DNA from: Apostichopus japonicus
Taxonomy: Eukaryota > Echinodermata > Holothuroidea > Aspidochirotida > Stichopodidae
NCBI RefSeq assembly: GCF_037975245.1
Contig: NC_092571.1
Span: 288,501-352,500, forward strand
DNA: 64,000 bases
Direction: 5' to 3'
Of this stretch, positions 1 to 13,690 are shown piece by piece (position 1 is the stretch's first letter; each line of letters opens with the position of its first letter). Position numbers and translations under genes: made by a program. Below the pieces are notes generated by a model. The model made no database searches, had not been told where the DNA came from, and saw nothing but the letters and a program-made list of their open reading frames with translations.

Positions 1-46
1 ACTTTAAGTATTAGAAACGAACATAGATTTATATCAACTGCTGTCG

Positions 47-132
47 TGGCGCGGTTGGTTGTGCTCTGTACCTCGAGAGCGTGACGTATTTTGGATCGCG
101 GGCTCGAGACCAGGTGGGGGCAGTTTGGTTTT
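47..132 (+). promoter_or_regulatory. tRNA-like Pol III A box, B box and TTTT in a representative monomer
   Basis: Seen in the first complete monomer and repeated in nearly all others. A-box-like tggcgcggttgg is at 47-58, B-box-like ggctcgagacc at 101-111, and a TTTT tract at 129-132. The A box differs from a tRNA A box mainly by G for A in the gcag core. The B box differs from GGTTCGANNCC by one base (C for the second T). Box starts are 54 bp apart, longer than in a short tRNA but within the range of tRNAs with a long variable arm and of tRNA-derived SINEs. A second TTTT (gtattttgg) lies between the boxes and could end transcripts early. Whether Pol III uses it is unknown. Confidence 0.6.
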
Positions 133-215
133 GCCGCGATCTCATACGGTCTCTGGAACTTTAAGTATTAGAAACGAACATAGATTTATATCAACTGCTG
201 TCGTGGCGCGGTTGG

Positions 216-3200
216 TTGTGCTCTGTACCTCGAGAGCGTGACGTATTTTGGATCGCGGGCTCGAGACCAGGCCAGCGCAGTTTGCTTTTGCCGCGATCTA
301 ATAAGGTCTCTGGAACTTTAAGTATTAGAAACAAACATAGATTTATATCAACTGCTGTCGTGGCGCGGTTGGTTGCTCTGTACCTCGAGAGCGTGACGTA
401 TTTTGGATCGCGGGATCGAGACCAGGCCAGCGCAGTTTGCTTTTGCCGCGATCTTTTACCATCTCTGGAACTTTAAGTATTAGAAACGAACATAGATTTA
501 TATCAACTGCTGTCGTGGCGCGGTTGGTTGTGCTCTGTACCTCGAGAGCGTGACGTATTTTGGATCGCGGGCTCGAGACCAGGTGGGGGCAGTTTGCTTT
601 TGCCGCGATCTTTTACCATCTCTGGAACTTTAAGTATTAGAAACGAACATAGATTTATATCAACTGCTGTCGTGGCGCGGTTGGTTGTGCTCTGTACCTC
701 GAGAGCGTGACGTATTTTGGATCGCAGGCTCGAGACCAGGTGGGGGCAGTTTGCTTTTGCCGCGATCTCATACGGTCTCTGGAACTTTAACTATTAGAAA
801 CGAACATAGATTGATATCAACTGCTGTCGTGGCACTGTTGGTTGTGCTCTGTACCTCGAGAGCGTGACTTATTTTGGATCGCGGGCTCGAGACCAGGCCA
901 GCGCAGGTTGCTTTTGCCGCGATCTTATACGGTCTCTGGAACTTTAAGTTCTAGAAACGAACATAGATTTATATCAACTGCTGTCGTGGCGCGGTTGGTT
1001 GCTCTGTACCTCGAGAGCGTGACGTATTTTGGATCGCGGGCTCGAGACCAGGTGGGGGCAGTTTGCTTTTGCCGCGATCTAATACGGTCTCTGGGAACTT
1101 TAAGTATTAGAAACGAACATAGATTTATATCAACTGCTGTCGTGGCGCGGTTGGTTGTGCTCTGTACCTCGAGAGCGTGACGTATTTTGGATCGCGGGCT
1201 CGAGACCAGGTGGGGGCAGTTTGCTTTTGCCGCCATCTGGTACGGTCTCTGGAACTTTAAGTATTAGAAACGAACATAGATTTATATCAACTGCTGTCGT
1301 GGCGCGGTTGGTTGCTCTGTACCTCGAGAGCGTGACGTATTTTGGATCGCGGGCTCGAGACCAGGTGGGGGCAGTTTGCTTTTGCCGCGATCTGGTACGG
1401 TCTCTGGAACTTTAAGTATTAGAAACGAACATAGATTTATATCAACTGCTGTCGTGGCGCGGTTGGTTGCTCTGTACCTCGAGAGCGTGACGTATTTTGG
1501 ATCGCGGGCTCGAGACCAGGTGGGGCAGTTTGCTTTTGCCGCGATCTTATACGGTCTCTGGGAACTTTAAGTATTAGAAACGAACATAGATTTATATCAA
1601 CTGCTGTCGTGGCGCGGTTGGTTGCTCTGTACCTCGAGAGCGTGACGTATTTTGGATCGCGGGCTCGAGACCAGGTGGGGGCAGTTTGCTTTTGCCGCGA
1701 TCTTATACGGTCTCTGGGAACTTTAAGTATTAGAAACGAACATAGATTTATATCAACTGCTGTCGTGGCGCGGTTGGTTGCTCTGTACCTCGAGAGCGTG
1801 ACGTATTTTGGATCGCGGGCTCGAGACCAGGTGGGGGCAGTTTGCTTTTGCCGCGATCTTTTACGATCTCTGGAACTTTAAGTATTAGAAACGAACATAG
1901 ATTTATATCAACTGCTGTCGTGGCGCGGTTGGTTGTGCTCTGTACCTCGAGAGCGTGACGTATTTTGGATCGCGGGCTCGAGACCAGGCCAGCGCAGTTT
2001 GCTTTTGCCGCGATCTAATAAGGTCTCTGGAACTTTAAGTATTAGAAACAAACATAGATTTATATCAACTGCTGTCGTGGCGCGGTTGGTTGCTCTGTAC
2101 CTCGAGAGCGTGACGTATTTTGGATCGCGGGATCGAGACCAGGTGGGGGCAGTTTGCTTTTGCCGCGATCTTTTACCATCTCTGGAACTTGAAGTATTAG
2201 AAACGAACATAGATTTATATCAACTGCTGTCGTGGCGCGGTTGGTTGTGCTCTGTACCTCGAGAGCGTGACGTATTTTGGATCGCGGGCTCGAGACCAGG
2301 TGGGGGCAGTTTGCTTTTGCCGCGATCTTTTACCATCTCTGGAACTTTAAGTATTAGAAACGAACATAGATTTATATCAACTGCTGTCGTGGCGCGGTTG
2401 GTTGTGCTCTGTACCTCGAGAGCGTGACGTATTTTGGATCGCGGGCTCGAGACCAGGTGGGGGCAGTTTGCTTTTGCCGCGATCTCATACGGTCTCTGGA
2501 ACTTTAACTATTAGAAACGAACATAGATTGATATCAACTGCTGTCGTGGCACTGTTGGTTGTGCTCTGTACCTCGAGAGCGTGACTTATTTTGGATCGCG
2601 GGCTCGAGACCAGGCCAGCGCAGTTTGCTTTTGCCGCGATCTTATACGGTCTCTGGAACTTTAAGTTCTAGAAGCGAACATAGATTTATATCAACTGCTG
2701 TCGTGGCGCGGTTGGTTGCTCTGTACCTCGAGAGCGTGACGTATTTTGGATCGCGGGCTCGAGACCAGGTGGGGGCAGTTTGCTTTTGCCGCGATCTAAT
2801 ACGGTCTCTGGGAACTTTAAGTATTAGAAACGAACATAGATTTATATCAACTGCTGTCGTGGCGCGGTTGGTTGTGCTCTGTACCTCGAGAGCGTGACGT
2901 ATTTTGGATCGCGGGCTCGAGACCAGGTGGGGGCAGTTTGCTTTTGCCGCCATCTGGTACGGTCTCTGGAACTTTAAGTATTAGAAACGAACATAGATTT
3001 ATATCAACTGCTGTCGTGGCGCGGTTGGTTGCTCTGTACCTCGAGAGCGTGACGTATTTTGGATCGCGGGCTCGAGACCAGGTGGGGGCAGTTTGCTTTT
3101 GCCGCGATCTGGTACGGTCTCTGGAACTTTAAGTATTAGAAACGAACATAGATTTATATCAACTGCTGTCGTGGCGCGGTTGGTTGCTCTGTACCTCGAG

Positions 3201-3417
3201 AGCGTGACGTATTTTGGATCGCGGGCTCGAGACCAGGTGGGGCAGTTTGCTTTTGCCGCGATCTTATACGGTCTCTGGGAACTTTAAGTATTAGAAACGA
3301 ACATAGATTTATATCAACTGCTGTCGTGGCGCGGTTGGTTGCTCTGTACCTCGAGAGCGTGACGTATTTTGGATCGCGGGCTCGAGACCAGGTGGGGGCA
3401 GTTTGCTTTTGCCGCGA
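216..3417 (+). repeat. Direct duplication of an 11-monomer block (1,717 bp)
   Basis: The block from about 216 to 1700 recurs at about 1933 to 3417 with a constant offset of 1,717 bp. Shared diagnostic variants include ataaggtctc (near 301 and 2018), the monomer with aactattag plus agattgatatc (near 788 and 2505), gacttatttt (near 867 and 2584) and gccgccatctggtac (near 1230 and 2947). This is a recent higher-order duplication, probably by unequal exchange. Confidence 0.85.
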
Positions 3418-6400
3418 TCTCATACGGTCTCTGGAACTTTAAGTATTAGAAACGAACATAGATTTATATCAACTGCTGTCGTGGCGCGGTTGGTTGTGCT
3501 CTGTACCTCGAGAGCGTGACGTATTTTGGATCGCGGGCTCGAGACCAGGTGGGGGCAGTTTGCTTTTGCCGCGATCTCGTACGATCTCTGGAACTTTAAG
3601 TATTAGAAACGAACATAGCATTATATCAACTGCTGTCGTGGCGCGGTTGGTTGTGCTCTGTACATCGAGAGCGTGACGTATTTTGGATCGCGGGCTCGAA
3701 ACCAGGTGGGGGCAGTTTGCTTTTGCCGCGATCTTATACGGTCTCTGGAACTTTAAGTATTAGAAACGAACATAGATTTATATCAACTGCTGTCGTGGCG
3801 CGGTTGGTTGTGCTCTGTACCTCGAGAGCGTGACGTATTTTGGATCGCGGGCTCGAGACAAGGCCAGTGCAGTTTGCTTTTGCCGCGATCTAATACGATC
3901 TCTGGAACTTTAAGTATTAGAAACAAACATTGATTTATATCAACTGTTGTCGTGGCGCGGTTGGTTGTGCTCTGTACCTCGAGAGCGTGACGTATTTTGG
4001 ATCGCGGGCTCGAGACCAGGTGGGGGCAGTTTGCTTTTGCCGCGATCTTATACGGTCTCTGGAACTTTAAGTATTAGAAACGAACATAGATTTATATCAA
4101 CTGCTGTCGTGGCGCGGTTGGTTGCTCTGTACCTCGAGATCGTGACGTATTTTGGATCGCGGGCTCGAGACCAGGCCAGTGCAGTTTGCTTTTGCCGCGA
4201 TCTAATACGGTCTCTGGAACTTTAAGTATTAGAAACGAACATAGATTTATATCAACTGCTGTCGTGGCGCGGTTGGTTGTGCTCTGTACCTCGAGAGCGT
4301 GACGTATTTTGGATCGCGGGCTCGAGACCAGGTGGGGGCAGTTTGCTTTTGCCGCGATCTTATACGGTCTCTGGAACTTTAAGTATTAGAAACGAACATA
4401 GATTTATATCAACTGCTGTCGTGGCGCGGTTGGTTGTGCTCTGTACCTCGAGAGCGTGACGTATTTTGGATCGCGGGCTCGAGACCAGGTGGGGGCAGTT
4501 TGCTTTTGCCGCGATCTCATACGGTCTCTGGAACTTTAAGTATTAGAAACGAACATAGATTTATATCAACTGCTGTCGTGGCGCGGTTGGTTGTGCTCTG
4601 TACCTCGAGAGCGTGACGTATTTTGGATTGCGGGCTCGAGACCAGGTGGGGGCAGTTTGGTTTTGCCGCGATCTTTTACGATCTCTGGAACTTTAAGTAT
4701 TAGAAACGAACATAGATTTATATCAACTGCTGTCGTGGCGCGGTTGGTTGTGCTCTGTACCTCGAGAGCGTGACGTATTTTGGATCGCGGGCTCGAGACC
4801 AGGTGGGGGCAGTTTGGTTTTGCCGCGATCTCATACGGTCTCTGGAACTTTAAGTATTAGAAACGAACATAGATTTATATCAACTGCTGTCGTGGCGCGG
4901 TTGGTTGTGCTCTGTACCTCGAGAGCGTGACGTATTTTGGATCGCGGGCTCGAGACCAGGCCAGCGCAGTTTGCTTTTGCCGCGATCTTATACGGTCTCT
5001 GGAACTTTAAGTATTAGAAACAAACATAGATTTATATCAACTGCTGTCGTGGCGCGGTTGGTTGCTCTGTACCTCGAGAGCGTGACGTATTTTGGATCGC
5101 GGGATCGAGACCAGGTGGGGGCAGTTTGCTTTTGCCGCGATCTTTTACCATCTCTGGAACTTTAAGTATTAGAAACGAACATAGATTTATATCAACTGCT
5201 GTCGTGGCGCGGTTGGTTGTGCTCTGTACCTCGAGAGCGTGACGTATTTTGGATCGCGGGCTCGAGACCAGGTGGGGGCAGTTTGCTTTTGCCGCGATCT
5301 TTTACCATCTCTGGAACTTTAAGTTCTAGAAACGAACATAGATTTATATCAACTGCTGTCGTGGCGCGGTTGGTTGCTCTGTACCTCGAGAGCGTGACGT
5401 ATTTTGGATCGCGGGCTCGAGACCAGGTGGGGGCAGTTTGCTTTTGCCGCGATCTAATACGGTCTCTGGGAACTTTAAGTATTAGAAACGAACATAGATT
5501 TATATCAACTGCTGTCGTGGCGCGGTTGGTTGTGCTCTGTACCTCGAGAGCGTGACGTATTTTGGATCGCGGGCTCGAGACCAGGTGGGGGCAGTTTGCT
5601 TTTGCCGCCATCTGGTACGGTCTCTGGAACTTTAAGTATTAGAAACGAACATAGATTTATATCAACTGCTGTCGTGGCGCGGTTGGTTGCTCTGTACCTC
5701 GAGAGCGTGACGTATTTTGGATCGCGTGCTCGAGACCAGGTGGGGCAGTTTGCTTTTGCCGCGATCTCATACGGTCTCTGGAACTTTAAGTATTAGAAAC
5801 GAACATAGATTTATATCAACTGCTGTCGTGGCGCGGTTGGTTGCTCTGTACCTCGAGAGCGTGACGTATTTTGGATCGCGGGCTCGAGACCAGGTGGGGC
5901 AGTTTGCTTTTGCCGCGATCTTATACGGTCTCTGGGAACTTTAAGTATTAGAAACGAACATAGATTTATATCAACTGCTGTCGTGGCGCGGTTGGTTGCT
6001 CTGTACCTCGAGAGCGTGACGTATTTTGGATCGCGGGCTCGAGACCAGGTGGGGGCAGTTTGCTTTTGCCGCGATCTCATACGGTCTCTGGAACTTTAAG
6101 TATTAGAAACGAACATAGATTTATATCAACTGCTGTCGTGGCGCGGTTGGTTGTGCTCTGTACCTCGAGAGCGTGACGTATTTTGGATCGCGGGCTCGAG
6201 ACCAGGTGGGGGCAGTTTGCTCTTGCCGCGATCTCGTACGATCTCTGGAACTTTAAGTATTAGAAACGAACATAGCATTATATCAACTGCTGTCGTGGCG
6301 CGGTTGGTTGTGCTCTGTACCTCGAGAGCGTGACGTATTTTGGATCGCGGGCTCGAAACCAGGTGGGGGCAGTTTGCTTTTGCCGCGATCTTATACGGTC

Positions 6401-7977
6401 TCTGGAACTTTAAGTATTAGAAACGAACATAGATTTATATCAACTGCTGTCGTGGCGCGGTTGGTTGTGCTCTGTACCTCGAGAGCGTGACGTATTTTGG
6501 ATCGCGGGCTCGAGACCAGGCCAGTGCAGTTTGCTTTTGCCGCGATCTAATACGATCTCTGGAACTTTAAGTATTAGAAACAAACATTGATTTATATCAA
6601 CTGCTGTCGTGGCGCGGTTGGTTGTGCTCTGTACCTCGAGAGCGTGACGTATTTTGGATCGCGGGCTCGAGACCAGGTGGGGGCAGTTTGCTTTTGCCGC
6701 GATCTTATACGGTCTCTGGAACTTTAAGTATTAGAAACGAACATAGATTTATATCAACTGCTGTCGTGGCGCGGTTGGTTGCTCTGTACCTCGAGATCGT
6801 GACGTATTTTGGATCGCGGGCTCGAGACCAGGCCAGTGCAGTTTGCTTTTGCCGCGATCTAATACGGTCTCTGGAACTTTAAGTATTAGAAACGAACATA
6901 GATTTATATCAACTGCTGTCGTGGCGCGGTTGGTTGTGCTCTGTACCTCGAGAGCGTGACGTATTTTGGATCGCGGGCTCGAGACCAGGTGGGGGCAGTT
7001 TGCTTTTGCCGCGATCTAATACGGTCTCTGGAACTTTAAGTATTAGAAACGAACATAGATTTATATCAACTGCTGTCGTGGCGCGGTTGGTTGTGCTCTG
7101 TACCTCGAGAGCGTGACGTATTTTGGATCGCGGGCTCGAGACCAGGTGGGGGCAGTTTGCTTTTGCCGCGATCTTATACGGTCTCTGGAACTTTAAGTAT
7201 TAGAAACGAACATAGATTTATATCAACTGCTGTCGTGGCGCGGTTGGTTGTGCTCTGTACCTCGAGAGCGTGACGTATTTTGGATCGCGGGCTCGAGACC
7301 AGGTGGGGGCAGTTTGGTTTTGCCGCGATCTTTTACGATCTCTGGAACTTTAAGTATTAGAAACGAACATAGATTTATATCAACTGCTGTCGTGGCGCGG
7401 TTGGTTGTGCTCTGTACCTCGAGAGCGTGACGTATTTTGGATCGCGGGCTCGAGACCAGGTGGGGGCAGTTTGCTTTTGCCGCGATCTTATACGGTCTCT
7501 GGAACTTTAAGTATTAGAAACGAACATAGATTTATATCAACTGCTGTCGTGGCGCGGTTGGTTGTGCTCTGTACCTCGAGAGCGTGACGTATTTTGGATC
7601 GCGGGCTCGAGACCAGGCCAGCGCAGTTTGCTTTTGCCGCGATCTGGTACGGTCTCTGGAACTTTAAGTATTAGAAACAAACATAGATTTATATCAACTG
7701 CTGTCGTGGCGCGGTTGGTTGCTCTGTACCTCGAGAGCGTGACGTATTTTGGATCGCGGGATCGAGACCAGGTGGGGGCAGTTTGCTTTTGCCGCGATCT
7801 TTTACCATCTCTGGAACTTTAAGTATTAGAAACGAACATAGATTTATATCAACTGCTGTCGTGGCGCGGTTGGTTGTGCTCTGTACCTCGAGAGCGTGAC
7901 GTATTTTGGATCGCGGGCTCGAGACCAGGTGGGGGCAGTTTGCTTTTGCCGCGATCTTTTACCATCTCTGGAACTTT
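2560..7977 (+). repeat. Tandem 17-monomer duplication (offset 2,657 bp)
   Basis: Variants in about 2.9-5.3 kb recur at about 5.5-8.0 kb with an offset of 2,657 bp. The rare catagcattatatc monomer (3614 and 6271), the gagatcgtgac monomer (about 4137 and 6794) and the gtttggttttgcc monomer (about 4657 and 7315) keep the same order and spacing. The copies differ at scattered single bases. Confidence 0.8.
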
Positions 7978-10900
7978 AAGTATTAGAAACGAACATAGAT
8001 TTATATCAACTGCTGTCGTGGCGCGGTTGTTTGTGCTCTGTACCTCGAGAGCGTGACGTATTTTGGATCGCGGGCTCGAGACCAGGTGGGGGCAGTTTGC
8101 TTTTGCCGCGATCTCATACGGTCTCTGGAACTTTAAGTATTAGAAACGAACATAGATTTATATCAACTGCTGTCGTGGCACTGTTGGTTGTGCTCTGTAC
8201 CTCGAGAGCGTGACGTATTTTGGATCGCGGGCTCGAGACCAGGTGGGGGCAGTTTGCTTTTGCCGCGATCTCATACGGTCTCTGGAACTTTAAGTATTAG
8301 AAACGAACATAGATTTATATCAACTGCTGTCGTGGCGCGGTTGGTTGTGCTCTGTACCTCGAGAGCGTGACGTATTTTGGATCGCGGGCTCGAGACCAGG
8401 TGGGGGCAGTTTGCTTTTGCCGCGATCTCGTACGATCTCTGGAACTTTAAGTATTAGAAACGAACATAGCATTATATCAACTGCTGTCGTGGCGCGGTTG
8501 GTTGTGCTCTGTACATCGAGAGCGTGACGTATTTTGGATCGCGGGCTCGAAACCAGGTGGGGGCAGTTTGCTTTTGCCGCGATCTTATACGGTCTCTGGA
8601 ACTTTAAGTATTAGAAACGAACATAGATTTATATCAACTGCTGTCGTGGCGCGGTTGGTTGTGCTCTGTACCTCGAGAGCGTGACGTATTTTGGATCGCG
8701 GGCTCGAGACAAGGCCAGTGCAGTTTGCTTTTGCCGCGATCTAATACGATCTCTGGAACTTTAAGTATTAGAAACAAACATTGATTTATATCAACTGTTG
8801 TCGTGGCGCGGTTGGTTGTGCTCTGTACCTCGAGAGCGTGACGTATTTTGGATCGCGGGCTCGAGACCAGGTGGGGGCAGTTTGCTTTTGCCGCGATCTA
8901 ATACGGTCTCTGGAACTTTAAGTATTAGAAACGAACATAGATTTATATCAACTGCTGTCGTGGCGCGGTTGGTTGCTCTGTACCTCGAGATCGTGACGTA
9001 TTTTGGATCGCGGGCTCGAGACCAGGCCAGTGCAGTTTGCTTTTGCCGCGATCTAATACGGTCTCTGGAACTTTAAGTATTAGAAACGAACATAGATTTA
9101 TATCAACTGCTGTCGTGGCGCGGTTGGTTGTGCTCTGTACCTCGAGAGCGTGACGTATTTTGGATCGCGGGCTCGAGACCAGGTGGGGGCAGTTTGCTTT
9201 TGCCGCGATCTCATACGGTCTCTGGAACTTTAAGTATTAGAAACGAACATAGATTTATATCAACTGCTGTCGTGGCGCGGTTGGTTGTGCTCTGTACCTC
9301 GAGAGCGTGACGTATTTTGGATCGCGGGCTCGAGACCAGGTGGGGGCAGTTTGGTTTTGCCGCGATCTTTTACGATCTCTGGAACTTTAAGTATTAGAAA
9401 CGAACATAGATTTATATCAACTGCTGTCGTGGCGCGGTTGGTTGTGCTCTGTACCTCGAGAGCGTGACGTATTTTGGATCGCGGGCTCGAGACCAGGTGG
9501 GGGCAGTTTGGTTTTGCCGCGATCTCATACGGTCTCTGGAACTTTAAGTATTAGAAACGAACATAGATTTATATCAACTGCTGTCGTGGCGCGGTTGGTT
9601 GTGCTCTGTACCTCGAGAGCGTGACGTATTTTGGATCGCGGGCTCGAGACCAGGCCAGCGCAGTTTGCTTTTGCCGCGATCTTATACGGTCTCTGGAACT
9701 TTAAGTATTAGAAACAAACATAGATTTATATCAACTGCTGTCGTGGCGCGGTTGGTTGCTCTGTACCTCGAGAGCGTGACGTATTTTGGATCGCGGGATC
9801 GAGACCAGGTGGGGGCAGTTTGCTTTTGCCGCGATCTTTTACCATCTCTGGAACTTTAAGTATTAGAAACGAACATAGATTTATATCAACTGCTGTCGTG
9901 GCGCGGTTGGTTGCTCTGTACCTCGAGAGCGTGACGTATTTTGGATCGCGGGCTCGAGACCAGGTGGGGGCAGTTTGCTTTTGCCGCGATCTAATACGGT
10001 CTCTGGGAACTTTAAGTATTAGAAACGAACATAGATTTATATCAACTGCTGTCGTGGCGCGGTTGGTTGTGCTCTGTACCTCGAGAGCGTGACGTATTTT
10101 GGATCGCGGGCTCGAGACCAGGTGGGGGCAGTTTGCTTTTGCCGCCATCTGGTACGGTCTCTGGAACTTTAAGTATTAGAAACGAACATAGATTTATATC
10201 AACTGCTGTCGTGGCGCGGTTGGTTGCTCTGTACCTCGAGAGCGTGACGTATTTTGGATCGCGTGCTCGAGACCAGGTGGGGCAGTTTGCTTTTGCCGCG
10301 ATCTGGTACGGTCTCTGGAACTTTAAGTATTAGAAACGAACATAGATTTATATCAACTGCTGTCGTGGCGCGGTTGGTTGCTCTGTACCTCGAGAGCGTG
10401 ACGTATTTTGGATCGCGGGCTCGAGACCAGGTGGGGCAGTTTGCTTTTGCCGCGATCTTATACGGTCTCTGGGAACTTTAAGTATTAGAAACGAACATAG
10501 ATTTATATCAACTGCTGTCGTGGCGCGGTTGGTTGCTCTGTACCTCGAGAGCGTGACGTATTTTGGATCGCGGGCTCGAGACCAGGTGGGGGCAGTTTGC
10601 TTTTGCCGCGATCTCATACGGTCTCTGGAACTTTAAGTATTAGAAACGAACATAGATTTATATCAACTGCTGTCGTGGCGCGGTTGGTTGTGCTCTGTAC
10701 CTCGAGAGCGTGACGTATTTTGGATCGCGGGCTCGAGACCAGGTGGGGGCAGTTTGCTCTTGCCGCGATCTCGTACGATCTCTGGAACTTTAAGTATTAG
10801 AAACGAACATAGCATTATATCAACTGCTGTCGTGGCGCGGTTGGTTGTGCTCTGTACCTCGAGAGCGTGACGTATTTTGGATCGCGGGCTCGAGACCAGG

Positions 10901-11783
10901 TGGGGGCAGTTTGCTTTTGCCGCGATCTCATACGGTCTCTGGAACTTTAAGTATTAGAAACGAACATAGATTTATATCAACTGCTGTCGTGGCGCGGTTG
11001 GTTGTGCTCTGTACCTCGAGAGCGTGACGTATTTTGGATCGCGGGCTCGAGACCAGGCCAGTGCAGTTTGCTTTTGCCGCGATCTAATACGATCTCTGGA
11101 ACTTTAAGTATTAGAAACAAACATTGATTTATATCAACTGCTGTCGTGGCGCGGTTGGTTGTGCTCTGTACCTCGAGAGCGTGACGTATTTTGGATCGCG
11201 GGCTCGAGACCAGGTGGGGGCAGTTTGCTTTTGCCGCGATCTAATACGGTCTCTGGGAACTTTAAGTATTAGAAACGAACATAGATTTATATCAACTGCT
11301 GTCGTGGCGCGGTTGGTTGTGCTCTGTACCTCGAGAGCGTGACGTATTTTGGATCGCGGGCTCGAGACCAGGTGGGGGCAGTTTGCTTTTGCCGCCATCT
11401 GGTACGGTCTCTGGAACTTTAAGTATTAGAAACGAACATAGATTTATATCAACTGCTGTCGTGGCGCGGTTGGTTGCTCTGTACCTCGAGAGCGTGACGT
11501 ATTTTGGATCGCGGGCTCGAGACCAGGTGGGGCAGTTTGCTTTTGCCGCGATCTTATACGGTCTCTGGGAACTTTAAGTATTAGAAACGAACATAGATTT
11601 ATATCAACTGCTGTCGTGGCGCGGTTGGTTGCTCTGTACCTCGAGAGCGTGACGTATTTTGGATCGCGGGCTCGAGACCAGGTGGGGGCAGTTTGCTTTT
11701 GCCGCGATCTCATACGGTCTCTGGAACTTTAAGTATTAGAAACGAACATAGATTTATATCAACTGCTGTCGTGGCGCGGTTGG

Positions 11784-13690
11784 TTGTGCTCTGTACCTCG
11801 AGAGCGTGACGTATTTTGGATCGCGGGCTCGAGACCAGGTGGGGGCAGTTTGCTCTTGCCGCGATCTCGTACGATCTCTGGAACTTTAAGTATTAGAAAC
11901 GAACATAGCATTATATCAACTGCTGTCGTGGCGCGGTTGGTTGTGCTCTGTACCTCGAGAGCGTGACGTATTTTGGATCGCGGGCTCGAAACCAGGTGGG
12001 GGCAGTTTGCTTTTGCCGCGATCTTATACGGTCTCTGGAACTTTAAGTATTAGAAACGAACATAGATTTATATCAACTGCTGTCGTGGCGCGGTTGGTTG
12101 TGCTCTGTACCTCGAGAGCGTGACGTATTTTGGATCGCGGGCTCGAGACCAGGCCAGTGCAGTTTGCTTTTGCCGCGATCTAATACGATCTCTGGAACTT
12201 TAAGTATTAGAAACAAACATTGATTTATATCAACTGCTGTCGTGGCGCGGTTGGTTGTGCTCTGTACCTCGAGAGCGTGACGTATTTTGGATCGCGGGCT
12301 CGAGACCAGGTGGGGGCAGTTTGCTTTTGCCGCGATCTTATACGGTCTCTGGAACTTTAAGTATTAGAAACGAACATAGATTTATATCAACTGCTGTCGT
12401 GGCGCGGTTGGTTGCTCTGTACCTCGAGATCGTGACGTATTTTGGATTGCGGGCTCGAGACCAGGCCAGTGCAGTTTGCTTTTGCCGCGATCTAATACGG
12501 TCTCTGGAACTTTAAGTATTAGAAACGAACATAGATTTATATCAACTGCTGTCGTGGCGCGGTTGGTTGTGCTCTGTACCTCGAGAGCGTGACGTATTTT
12601 GGATCGCGGGCTCGAGACCAGGTGGGGGCAGTTTGCTTTTGCCGCGATCTAATACGGTCTCTGGAACTTTAAGTATTAGAAACGAACATAGATTTATATC
12701 AACTGCTGTCGTGGCGCGGTTGGTTGTGCTCTGTACCTCGAGAGCGTGACGTATTTTGGATCGCGGGCTCGAGACCAGGTGGGGGCAGTTTGCTTTTGCC
12801 GCGATCTTATACGGTCTCTGGAACTTTAAGTATTAGAAACGAACATAGATTTATATCAACTGCTGTCGTGGCGCGGTTGGTTGTGCTCTGTACCTCGAGA
12901 GCGTGACGTATTTTGGATCGCGGGCTCGAGACCAGGTGGGGGCAGTTTGGTTTTGCCGCGATCTTTTACGATCTCTGGAACTTTAAGTATTAGAAACGAA
13001 CATAGATTTATATCAACTGCTGTCGTGGCGCGGTTGGTTGTGCTCTGTACCTCGAGAGCGTGACGTATTTTGGATCGCGGGCTCGAGACCAGGTGGGGGC
13101 AGTTTGCTTTTGCCGCGATCTTATACGGTCTCTGGAACTTTAAGTATTAGAAACGAACATAGATTTATATCAACTGCTGTCGTGGCGCGGTTGGTTGTGC
13201 TCTGTACCTCGAGAGCGTGACGTATTTTGGATCGCGGGCTCGAGACCAGGCCAGCGCAGTTTGCTTTTGCCGCGATCTGGTACGGTCTCTGGAACTTTAA
13301 GTATTAGAAACAAACATAGATTTATATCAACTGCTGTCGTGGCGCGGTTGGTTGCTCTGTACCTCGAGAGCGTGACGTATTTTGGATCGCGGGATCGAGA
13401 CCAGGTGGGGGCAGTTTGCTTTTGCCGCGATCTTTTACCATCTCTGGAACTTTAAGTATTAGAAACGAACATAGATTTATATCAACTGCTGTCGTGGCGC
13501 GGTTGGTTGTGCTCTGTACCTCGAGAGCGTGACGTATTTTGGATCGCGGGCTCGAGACCAGGTGGGGGCAGTTTGCTTTTGCCGCGATCTTTTACCATCT
13601 CTGGAACTTTAAGTATTAGAAACGAACATAGATTTATATCAACTGCTGTCGTGGCGCGGTTGGTTGTGCTCTGTACCTCGAGAGCGTGAC
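11784..13690 (+). repeat. Re-used block matching 6151-8056 (offset 5,633 bp)
   Basis: At least twelve consecutive monomers repeat the variant order of 6151-8056. The same catagcattatatc marker also occurs near 8465 and 10808, so related blocks exist at five places (3614, 6271, 8465, 10808, 11904) with spacings of 2657, 2194, 2343 and 1096 bp. Irregular spacing with conserved local order indicates repeated segment duplication and deletion rather than one fixed higher-order repeat. Confidence 0.75.

Noticed and set aside
47-132. Functional tRNA gene
   Set aside because: The boxes fit, but I could not fold a convincing acceptor stem and anticodon arm around them, and a TTTT lies between the boxes.
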